DNA of 11,113 nucleotides from Competibacteraceae bacterium UBA2788 (GTDB lineage: Bacteria > Pseudomonadota > Gammaproteobacteria > Competibacterales > Competibacteraceae), in NCBI GenBank assembly GCA_002352185.1, contig DEHY01000178.1, forward strand, positions 32,697 through 43,809. The letters are read 5' to 3'. The notes below the pieces were generated by a model. That model ran no database searches, had not been told where the DNA came from, and saw nothing but the letters and a program-made list of their open reading frames with translations. Of this stretch, positions 1 through 6,691 are shown in pieces. Position 1 is the first letter of the stretch, and each line of letters starts with the position of its first letter. The position numbers and the translations under genes are program-made.

Positions 1-485
1 CGGCGCTTGATCGCTTCGAAGTGTTCGTCGAAGAAATGATCATCCACGTTCAGCGCAATCTTGCCGAACAACTGGATGAAGCGGCGATAGGCGTCATAGC
101 CGAACCGCTCATTGCCGGTCAGCCTGATCAGCCCGGCCAAAGTCTTTTCATTCAGGCCAAGGTTGAGAATGGTGTCCATCATGCCCGGCATGGACATGGA
201 AGAACCGGAACGCACCGACACCAGCAGCGGATTATCCGCGCCGCCGAACTGCTTGCCGGTTTCCTGCTCCAGCCACGCCATATGCGCCCGCACATCGTCC
301 ATGACTCCGTCGGGCAGGCGGTTGCTGGCGATGTAGTCCAGGCAGGCTTCGGTGCTGATCACAAAGCCCGGCGGCACCCGCAGGCCGATCTGCGTCATTT
401 CGCACAGGTTGGCGCCCTTGCCGCCCAGCAGCATTTTATTCTTGCCATCGCCTTCGGTGTACTTGTAGATATATTTCTTGGTCAT
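1..485 (-). CDS. ppdK: Pyruvate, phosphate dikinase, N-terminal part (runs off the left edge)
   Basis: The enzyme interconverts pyruvate, ATP and phosphate with phosphoenolpyruvate, AMP and pyrophosphate in the cytoplasm, linking glycolysis and gluconeogenesis. About 161 N-terminal residues are visible, beginning MTKKYIYKYTEGDG. They belong to the ATP-grasp nucleotide-binding region: GGKGANLCEMTQIGLRVPPG near residue 20, then VSVRSGSSMSMPGMMDT followed by LNLGLN near residue 100. These motifs are typical of PPDK; the related PEP synthase PpsA has a different N-terminus. The family is usually about 880-900 residues, so most of the gene lies outside the window. The ATG at 485 is supported by a purine-rich ribosome-binding site, AAAGGCAGGA, just upstream (488-497). 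The gene is divergent from the mla operon. The start region is clear; nothing can be said about the catalytic histidine or PEP-binding domains. Confidence 0.93.
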   Translation of the reverse strand, partial: MTKKYIYKYTEGDGKNKMLLGGKGANLCEMTQIGLRVPPGFVISTEACLDYIASNRLPDGVMDDVRAHMAWLEQETGKQFGGADNPLLVSVRSGSSMSMPGMMDTILNLGLNEKTLAGLIRLTGNERFGYDAYRRFIQLFGKIALNVDDHFFDEHFEAIKR

Positions 486-487
486 GA

Positions 488-497
488 TCCTGCCTTT
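488..497 (-). promoter_or_regulatory. Ribosome-binding site of ppdK
   Basis: On the minus strand AAAGGCAGGA lies directly before the ATG at 485. The AAGG core is 7 bases from the start codon and a second AGGA is 2 bases away. It supports the chosen start. No convincing -35/-10 pair for ppdK was found upstream. Confidence 0.6.
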
Positions 498-635
498 GCA
501 CAGCTCGTGGGTTGAATGAGTATCGGAGCAATCCGACTCTGCAAAGCATAGGCTATCCAGCAGGGTCAGGATCGATCCGAAAACTGGGTCGGGAACCGGT
601 ATCGCTTGCGCAGACAACCTGCGCCGATGTAAGGA

Positions 636-667
636 ATACCCGCGCCAACTCATGAGTCGGCGGGTAT
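636..667. repeat. Inverted repeat ATACCCGC ... GCGGGTAT around ACTCATGAGT
   Basis: Perfect 8-base arms at 636-643 and 660-667 enclose a 16-base centre containing the self-complementary decamer ACTCATGAGT (648-657). The nested symmetry suits a DNA operator bound by a dimeric regulator, but could also be an RNA hairpin. It lies about 170 bases upstream of mlaF and 150 upstream of ppdK. No regulator is identified. Confidence 0.5.
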
Positions 668-718
668 GCCGTCCGCGAAAGATAGTCGTATCCGCAGGCA
701 AATGCCAAGACCATTGGT

Positions 719-744
719 GCAATCCGATCTTCGGATCGGATTGC
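719..744 (+). repeat. 11-bp perfect hairpin with a TTCG loop
   Basis: GCAATCCGATC (719-729), loop TTCG (730-733), and the exact reverse complement GATCGGATTGC (734-744). A C(UUCG)G loop is an unusually stable RNA tetraloop, which favours transcription from the plus strand. It is followed by GACCTTATTTG, which is only a weak T-run, so it is not a textbook terminator. It sits about 90 bases before mlaF and just upstream of the candidate mla promoter. It may terminate or cap an upstream short transcript, or be an operator. Confidence 0.65.
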
Positions 745-757
745 GACCTTATTTGAC

Positions 758-786
758 TTGCCGGCGGCTTGACCGGAAACTATTGT
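758..786 (+). promoter_or_regulatory. Candidate sigma70-type promoter of the mla operon
   Basis: TTGCCG (758-763) and TATTGT (781-786) are separated by 17 bases and each matches the consensus at 4 of 6 positions. This would give a leader of roughly 40 bases before the mlaF ATG at 835. An overlapping TTGACT at 753 could be an alternative -35. The match is modest and only a guess from sequence. Confidence 0.3.
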
Positions 787-834
787 GTTTCCACAACCTG
801 ATCCGCTGCTGTTTTCAACCGGTTACGTACCTGA

Positions 835-1680
835 ATGTCCGTCATTGCCTCTCCCTTTGATCCTGCGTCGCCCGGCGGCGATCCGCTGGTCACCGCACGC
901 GGGCTGTCGTTCCATCGTGGCGACCGGATTATTTTCCAGGATGTGGATCTGGATATTCCGCGTGGACGGATTACCGCGATCATGGGGCCAAGCGGCGCGG
1001 GAAAAACTACGCTGCTGCGGCTGATCAGCGGCCAGATTCGCCCTGATGCCGGCCGGATTGAAGTGGACGGGGCCTGCATCCATGAACTGGGGCGGCGCGA
1101 GTTGTATCACCTGCGCAAACGCATGGGCATGCTGTTCCAGAGCGGCGCGCTGTTCACCGACCTGAGCGTGTTCGACAATGTCGCCTTCCCCCTGCGCGAA
1201 CATACCCGCCTGCCGGATCACCTGATTCGCACTCTGGTGCTGATGAAACTGGAATCGGTCGGTCTGCGCGGCGCCCGCGAGTTGATGCCGGCGGAACTGT
1301 CCGGCGGCATGGCGCGGCGGGTGGCGCTGGCCCGCGCCATCGCCCTTGATCCGATGATGATCCTGTACGATGAGCCTTTCGCCGGCCAGGATCCGATTTC
1401 AATGGGAGTGCTGATCAAACTGATTCGCACCCTCAACGACGCGCTCGGTCTGACCAGCATCATCGTTTCGCATGATGTTAAGGAAACCGCCGCCATCGCT
1501 GATTATCTTTACCTGATGTCTGATGGTCGGGTGATGGAACACGGCGCGCCCGAAGCGCTGGGGCGCTCAACCTCACCCTGGGTCGCTCAGTTCATGCGCG
1601 CCCTGCCTGATGGCCCGGTGTCATTCCACTATCCGGCGCCGCCCTACCCTGCCGATTTACTGGCGAGCGCGGCGGCATGA
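835..1680 (+). CDS. mlaF: MlaF, ATPase of the MlaFEDB phospholipid transporter
   Basis: Cytoplasmic ABC ATPase that powers the Mla system, which moves phospholipids between the inner membrane and the periplasmic carrier MlaC and so maintains outer-membrane lipid asymmetry. The 281 residues (E. coli about 269) show Walker [10 protein letters not shown] at 51-59, the Q-loop glutamine at 102, signature LSGGM at 155-159, Walker B MILYDE at 175-180 followed by PFAGQDP, a hallmark of MlaF, and the switch histidine of SHD at 213. It is the first gene of the mla operon, and its stop overlaps the mlaE start (ATGA). The ATG at 835 has no obvious Shine-Dalgarno site. The slightly longer proline- and alanine-rich C-terminus may replace the tail that contacts neighbouring subunits in E. 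coli; that last point is inference. Confidence 0.96.
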   Translation: MSVIASPFDPASPGGDPLVTARGLSFHRGDRIIFQDVDLDIPRGRITAIMGPSGAGKTTLLRLISGQIRPDAGRIEVDGACIHELGRRELYHLRKRMGMLFQSGALFTDLSVFDNVAFPLREHTRLPDHLIRTLVLMKLESVGLRGARELMPAELSGGMARRVALARAIALDPMMILYDEPFAGQDPISMGVLIKLIRTLNDALGLTSIIVSHDVKETAAIADYLYLMSDGRVMEHGAPEALGRSTSPWVAQFMRALPDGPVSFHYPAPPYPADLLASAAA

Positions 1681-2462
1681 TCGCGGCGCTGACCCGGCTG
1701 GGGCAGAGCGTCCTCGATCCGCTGGCGCGACTGGGAAGGGCCAATCTGTTCTTCCTGCGCCTACTGGGCGCGCTGTCCTTCCTGTTGCAGCGTCCCGGCC
1801 TGCTGGTGAAACAGTTGCACACAGTTGGCGTCCTGTCGCTGCCGATTATTCTGGTATCGGGCCTGTTTGTCGGGATGGTGCTAGGGCTGCAAGGCTACGC
1901 CAATCTGGTGGATTTTGGCGCGACCTCGTCGCTGGGCACGGTAGTGGCGCTGTCGCTGATTCGTGAATTGGGGCCGGTGCTGACCGCGCTGCTCTACGCC
2001 GGTCGGGCCGGATCGGCGCTGACCGCCGGGATCGGGCTGATGAAAGCGACCGAGCAGCTCGCCAGTATGCAAATGATGGCGGTCGATCCCTTCCAGCGGG
2101 TGCTGGCGCCCCGGTTTCTGGCCGGGTTTATCGCCGTCCCCCTGCTGACCGGCATTTTCACTGCGGTCGGCATTCTGGGCGGCTATCTGGTGGCGGTCGT
2201 GCAACTGGGCGTGGACGGCGGCGCATTCTGGGCGCAAATGCAGGCGAAAGTGCATTTCTTCACCGATGTGGTAAACGGCGTCGTCTTCAAGAGCCTGGCA
2301 TTCGGCGTAGCGGCCAACTGGATTGCGCTATTCGAGGGTTATGAGGCGCAGCCCACCTCGGAAGGCATCAGCCTCGCCACCACCCGCACCGTGGTGTCCA
2401 CCTCGCTGGCCGTGCTGGGGCTGGATTTCCTGCTGACCGCGCTCATGTTCGGAGTCTGGTAA
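1677..2462 (+). CDS. mlaE: MlaE, inner-membrane permease of the Mla transporter
   Basis: Integral membrane subunit that forms a homodimer with two MlaF and carries the phospholipid path under the MlaD ring. The 261 residues match the E. coli length (260) and show the MlaE family stretch [20 protein letters not shown] (55-74), RELGPV (96-101), GRAGSALTA (109-117), the coupling segment [10 protein letters not shown], and a C-terminus ATTRTVV followed by [17 protein letters not shown]. Hydrophobic segments alternate along the chain as expected for a polytopic protein. The start ATG overlaps the mlaF stop by 4 bases, implying translational coupling. One oddity: residue 118 is glycine (codon GGG) where E. 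coli MlaE, and as far as I recall most of the family, has glutamate (TAEIGLM). Confidence 0.96.
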   Translation: MIAALTRLGQSVLDPLARLGRANLFFLRLLGALSFLLQRPGLLVKQLHTVGVLSLPIILVSGLFVGMVLGLQGYANLVDFGATSSLGTVVALSLIRELGPVLTALLYAGRAGSALTAGIGLMKATEQLASMQMMAVDPFQRVLAPRFLAGFIAVPLLTGIFTAVGILGGYLVAVVQLGVDGGAFWAQMQAKVHFFTDVVNGVVFKSLAFGVAANWIALFEGYEAQPTSEGISLATTRTVVSTSLAVLGLDFLLTALMFGVW

Positions 2463-2464
2463 TC

Positions 2465-2950
2465 ATGGCGAAAAAAAATAATCTGGAACTGGCGGTCGGC
2501 TTGTTCGTCGTACTGGGGCTGGCGGCGCTCTTCCTGCTGGCGCTTAAAGTCAGCGATATCGCCAGCATTGGCGAGGACAAAGGCTACCGGGTGACGGCAC
2601 GCTTTGAAAATATTGGCGGCCTCAAGGTTCGCGCTCCGGTCACGCTGGGCGGAGTGCGGATCGGGCGAGTGGTGGGCATTGATCTCGATCCGCAACGCTA
2701 CGAAGCGGTCGTCATCCTGTCCATTGACCCCCGTTATGATCATCTGCCCGAAGATTCCAGCGCCAGCATCCTGACCTCCGGCCTGCTGGGCGAACAATAC
2801 GTCGGTTTGGAACCGGGCGGCATGGACAGCGCTCTCAAGAACGGCAGCACCCTCAAGCTCACCCAGTCGGCGCTGGTGCTGGAAAAACTGATCGGACGGA
2901 TGCTCACCAACGCGGTATCGGGCGATCCGCCACCGGCCAAGACGCCCTGA
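2465..2950 (+). CDS. mlaD: MlaD, MCE-domain lipid-binding subunit
   Basis: Membrane-anchored periplasmic protein that forms a hexameric ring on MlaE and exchanges phospholipid with MlaC. The 161 residues comprise one N-terminal transmembrane helix (about 9-28, LAVGLFVVLGLAALFLLALK) and a single MCE domain (about 38-118) with YRVTARFENIGGLKVRAPV, VRIGRVVGIDLD and LTSGLLGEQYVGLEPGG. A hydrophobic segment SALVLEKLIGRML near the C-terminus corresponds to the pore-lining helix in the family. The tail is shorter than in E. coli (183 residues). The start lies 2 bases after the mlaE stop, and GGAG at 2451-2454 can serve as ribosome-binding site. Confidence 0.96.
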   Translation: MAKKNNLELAVGLFVVLGLAALFLLALKVSDIASIGEDKGYRVTARFENIGGLKVRAPVTLGGVRIGRVVGIDLDPQRYEAVVILSIDPRYDHLPEDSSASILTSGLLGEQYVGLEPGGMDSALKNGSTLKLTQSALVLEKLIGRMLTNAVSGDPPPAKTP

Positions 2951-2984
2951 ACAACGAGTAGTCAGTGAAGGAATTGCGGCGACG

Positions 2985-3596
2985 ATGAAGAAAACGATTG
3001 CTCTCGGATTGTTCCTGCTCATACTGGGCGGCAACGCCCTCTGGGCCGCCGCCCGTGCGCCCCAGGATGTAGTGCAGGACACCTCGGCGCGGATGGTCGA
3101 TGCTCTGCGCAAGAACCGCACGGCGCTCGACCGCGATCCGGGCCGGCTGTATGAACTGGTCCATCAGATTGTGCTGCCGAATTTCGATTTCGAGCTGATG
3201 TCGCGCTGGGTGCTGGGCCGGGCCTGGCAACAGGCCACGCCGGAGCAGCGCCGTCGTTTCACCGAGGAATTCCGCACCCTGCTGGTTCGCACCTACGCCA
3301 AGGCGCTGCTGGAATATTCAGATGAGGAGATTCGAGTGTTGCCGCAACCGGCCATGGCGGACGGTAACGAAACGACGGTCAGAACCGAAGTCAAACCAAA
3401 AACCGGCCAGCCGATTCCGATCAATTACAGCATGCATCTCGGCAATGATGTCTGGAGGGTCTATGACGTGACCGTCGAAGGGGTCAGCCTGGTCACCAAC
3501 TATCGCAGCACCTTTGCCAGCCAGATTCGCAACAATGGCCTGGATGCGTTAATCGCTGATCTGCGGCAGCGCAACAGCACACTGGGCGAACGCTGA
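2985..3596 (+). CDS. mlaC: MlaC, periplasmic phospholipid carrier
   Basis: Soluble shuttle that carries phospholipid across the periplasm between the outer-membrane MlaA complex and MlaFEDB. The 203 residues begin with a clear signal peptide (MKKTIALGLFLLILGGNALW, then a small-residue AAA region near 21-23 for cleavage). The mature part has the Ttg2D/MlaC fold motifs: LVHQIVLPNFDFELMSRWVL, the ATPEQRRRF(T/E)EEF stretch, and the C-terminal WRVYDVTVEGVSLVTNYRS. Its length agrees with the family (about 210). A good ribosome-binding site, GAAGGAA, lies at 2967-2973, 34 bases after mlaD. Its stop overlaps the mlaB start by one base. Confidence 0.96.
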   Translation: MKKTIALGLFLLILGGNALWAAARAPQDVVQDTSARMVDALRKNRTALDRDPGRLYELVHQIVLPNFDFELMSRWVLGRAWQQATPEQRRRFTEEFRTLLVRTYAKALLEYSDEEIRVLPQPAMADGNETTVRTEVKPKTGQPIPINYSMHLGNDVWRVYDVTVEGVSLVTNYRSTFASQIRNNGLDALIADLRQRNSTLGER

Positions 3597-3892
3597 TGGC
3601 AACGGCGACAACCGACCGCGATGGCGAAACCCTGCGCATCCGGGGCGAGCTGGATTTTGATTCGGTCGCTGAGTTATGGAACGCAACGGAATCCCTGTTT
3701 GCCGCCGCCCCACCCTCCCGGATTGACCTGAGCGGGATCAGCCGCGCCAACAGCGCCGGGGTCGCTTTGCTGGTGGAATGGTTAGGTCGAACCCGGCGTC
3801 AGGGGCAAGAACTGATTTTCGTCAACGTCCCGGCGCAGATGCGGGCGATCATCACCATCGCTGATTTGGATACGGTACTCCCGCTGGTCTGA
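3596..3892 (+). CDS. mlaB: MlaB, STAS-domain subunit of the Mla transporter
   Basis: Small cytoplasmic STAS-domain protein that binds MlaF and is needed for transporter assembly and activity. The 98 residues match the family size. The pattern is beta strand (LRIRGELDF), helix, then DLSGISRANSAGVALLVEWL (44-63), the STAS signature. E. coli has DTGG at the central helix start; here it reads NSAG, with Ser53 in the place of the functionally important hydroxyl residue and Asn in place of Asp. The ATG overlaps the mlaC stop (TGATG), indicating coupled translation. It is the last gene of the mla operon; 155 bases separate it from ibaG. Confidence 0.92.
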   Translation: MATATTDRDGETLRIRGELDFDSVAELWNATESLFAAAPPSRIDLSGISRANSAGVALLVEWLGRTRRQGQELIFVNVPAQMRAIITIADLDTVLPLV

Positions 3893-3970
3893 CAGACCTG
3901 TCACGCTGCTTCATCCATTGATCCCTGCTGTATCAATTTCCCTGTGATGGAATGCCGCTGATGCAGAATA

Positions 3971-4020
3971 GGCATCCGGCTTGCCTGAATCGCTGACAAC
4001 CCGCCGGGCAGGATGCCCGG
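3971..4020 (+). repeat. Overlapping inverted repeats upstream of ibaG
   Basis: Two alternative stems share bases. GGCATCC (3971-3977) can pair with GGATGCC (4011-4017), and CCGGGC (4004-4009) can pair with GCCCGG (4015-4020) around the loop AGGAT. They cannot form together. There is no T-run after either, so this is not a simple terminator. It lies in the mlaB-ibaG gap (3893-4047) and could be a leader switch, an RNA-processing site or just GC-rich symmetry. Confidence 0.45.
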
Positions 4021-4047
4021 TCTACTCCATGAAGGCTGAATCGCGCC

Positions 4048-5572
<1,525 letters not shown>

Positions 5573-5578
5573 TCGCCG

Positions 5579-6211
5579 ATGACCGCGCCATTGACCATTG
5601 CCCTATCCAAGGGCCGCATCTTCCGGGAAACCTTGCCGCTGCTGGCGGCGGCGGGCATCACGCCGACCGATGACCCCGAAACCAGCCGCAAGCTCATTCT
5701 CGACACCAATCAACCTGACGTTAAACTGGTCATTATCCGAGCGACCGACGTGCCGACCTATGTTCAATATGGCGCTGCCGATCTCGGTGTCGCGGGCAAG
5801 GATGTCCTGATTGAACACGGCGGCGAAGGTCTCTACGAACCGCTGGATTTGAACATTGCCCGCTGCCGATTGATGGTCGCGGGCGATCCCGACCACCGCC
5901 CGCAACGCAGCCGACCCCGCATCGCCACCAAATACCCCAACGTCACCCGCCGCTATTTCGCCGATCAGGGTCGCCAGGTGGAAGTGATTAAACTGTACGG
6001 CTCGATGGAACTGGCGCCGCTGGTCGGGCTGGCCGACTACATCGTGGATGTGGTCGACACCGGCAACACCCTGAAGGCCAACGGGCTGGCGCCGCTGGAA
6101 CACATCGCCGACATCAGTTCGCGGCTCATCGTCAACAAGGCGGCCATGAAGATGAAGCACGCCCGGATCAAGACGATCATCGAGCGCATGGCGGCTGCGG
6201 TCGCTGCGTAA
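5579..6211 (+). CDS. hisG: ATP phosphoribosyltransferase, short form (HisG)
   Basis: First enzyme of histidine synthesis: condenses ATP and PRPP to phosphoribosyl-ATP. The 210 residues show [11 protein letters not shown] at the N-terminus, [39 protein letters not shown] and the PRPP-binding loop [14 protein letters not shown] (157-170). The chain ends right after the catalytic domains and lacks the roughly 80-residue C-terminal regulatory domain of the long form, so it belongs to the HisGS class. These enzymes work with HisZ, a histidyl-tRNA-synthetase-like partner that supplies activity and feedback control; hisZ is not in this window. The gene follows murA by 6 bases with no strong ribosome-binding site, suggesting coupling. 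hisD does not follow it on this strand, unlike in many relatives. Confidence 0.96.
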   Translation: MTAPLTIALSKGRIFRETLPLLAAAGITPTDDPETSRKLILDTNQPDVKLVIIRATDVPTYVQYGAADLGVAGKDVLIEHGGEGLYEPLDLNIARCRLMVAGDPDHRPQRSRPRIATKYPNVTRRYFADQGRQVEVIKLYGSMELAPLVGLADYIVDVVDTGNTLKANGLAPLEHIADISSRLIVNKAAMKMKHARIKTIIERMAAAVAA

Positions 6212-6223
6212 ATTCCCTCACTT

Positions 6224-6297
6224 CCAACCCCTCTCCCAAACGGCGAGGGGTGTTTCATGCCCAACCCCTCTCCCAAACGGCGAGGGGTGTTTCATGC
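6224..6297. repeat. Two perfect tandem copies of a 37-bp hairpin repeat
   Basis: Unit 1 is 6224-6260 and unit 2 is 6261-6297, identical over all 37 bases. Each unit contains ACCCCTC and GAGGGGT (6227-6233 and 6245-6251 in the first copy), a 7-bp stem with an 11-base loop. The CCCCTCTCCC...GAGGGG core resembles intergenic palindromic repeats that are scattered through many proteobacterial genomes. The array begins 13 bases after the hisG stop and lies between convergent genes, a typical place for such elements. The stems might also act as weak terminators or RNA stabilisers; only TGTTT follows, so termination is uncertain. Confidence 0.85.
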
Positions 6298-6369
6298 CCG
6301 GAATGCCGCTAGATCATTGTTACTAATCAATTCAACAAGTTAATCGCGCTGGCCGTGTGAGGTTTTTGC

Positions 6370-6437
6370 AGAACTATCCCATCGCACGCATCGGCGTGCG
6401 GCACCTTCCGCACAAAATCAGGCATAGTTCTTTTTTT
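6370..6437 (+). terminator. Structured element ending in seven Ts (terminator or small-RNA 3' end)
   Basis: AGAACTAT (6370-6377) pairs with ATAGTTCT (6424-6431), closing a region that contains a perfect inner stem CGCACGC/GCGTGCG (6383-6389 and 6394-6400, loop ATCG). An alternative stem GTGCGG/CCGCAC (6396-6401 and 6408-6413) competes with it. The outer stem is followed at once by the end of a run of seven Ts (6431-6437), as in intrinsic terminators on the plus strand. It could end the hisG transcript or a small RNA. The 8-bp terminal inverted repeats also fit a very small mobile-element remnant. The base stem is AT-rich and the closed region is long, so terminator strength is uncertain. Confidence 0.45.
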
Positions 6438-6691
6438 AACCAACCCTACTCATTTCCCAGGGTGGTAACTTGGAATCGAAGGCATCATCTGAACATGCAT
6501 GATCACTTTGAACTCATCTGCCGTTTCAGTAATAAGCACTGACTGGAGATGGCGCACGACCCGCTACGCCAAAAATACCGCTTCCTTCCTCGCCGCTTGG
6601 GCCAATATCTCGTGACAACCCTATACTAGGGACGCGCACAACCTTGGCGTAACCGCCATGCCGCCATTCCCAAGCTACGTTCAGGCACAGT

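Larger units (their letters stand above)
486..834. other. Divergent intergenic region rich in inverted repeats (ppdK / mlaF)
   Basis: This 349-base gap separates ppdK (minus) from mlaF (plus) and must hold both promoters. No convincing coding sequence is seen. It contains at least four inverted repeats: GAG-TCGGA/TCCGA-CTC at 518-539 with a GCAA loop, GCGCAG/CTGCGC at 608-624, ATACCCGC/GCGGGTAT at 636-667 around the palindrome ACTCATGAGT, and an 11-bp perfect stem at 719-744. The 9-mer GCAATCCGA occurs at 528-536 and 719-727 and in inverted form at 736-744, so it could be a regulator-binding motif. Which strand is transcribed, and whether any of these structures act as RNA, cannot be decided from sequence alone. 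Confidence 0.6.
6212..6691. other. Convergent intergenic region, hisG / sulP
   Basis: This 480-base gap lies between the ends of hisG (plus) and the SulP gene (minus). It contains the 37-bp tandem repeat, a structured element with a T-tail at 6370-6437, and about 250 further bases in which I see no gene. Base composition becomes visibly more AT-rich from about 6310 to 6540 than in the flanking genes, which suggests inserted or decayed sequence. A short open frame at 6357-6542 has no recognisable product and is not called. No clear terminator for the SulP gene was seen. Confidence 0.6.

Noticed and set aside
21..515. Plus-strand open frame opposite ppdK
   Set aside because: The minus strand clearly encodes PPDK with several conserved motifs; the plus-strand frame has none.
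2339..3121. Minus-strand open frame across mlaE-mlaD-mlaC
   Set aside because: It spans three well-supported plus-strand genes and has no recognisable domain.
3949..3959. GGAATGCCGCT shared with 6300-6310
   Set aside because: An 11-base match within an 11-kb window is expected by chance, and the flanks do not match.
6224..6297. CRISPR array
   Set aside because: Only two repeat units, directly abutting with no spacer, and no cas genes.
6357..6542. Possible 61-residue protein in the hisG-SulP gap
   Set aside because: It reads through the structured element at 6370-6437, has no clear ribosome-binding site and resembles nothing I know.
6619..6631. TATACT as a plus-strand -10 box
   Set aside because: There is no -35 at proper spacing, the hexamer sits in the small palindrome CCCTA-TAC-TAGGG, and a promoter here would point into the 3' end of the SulP gene.
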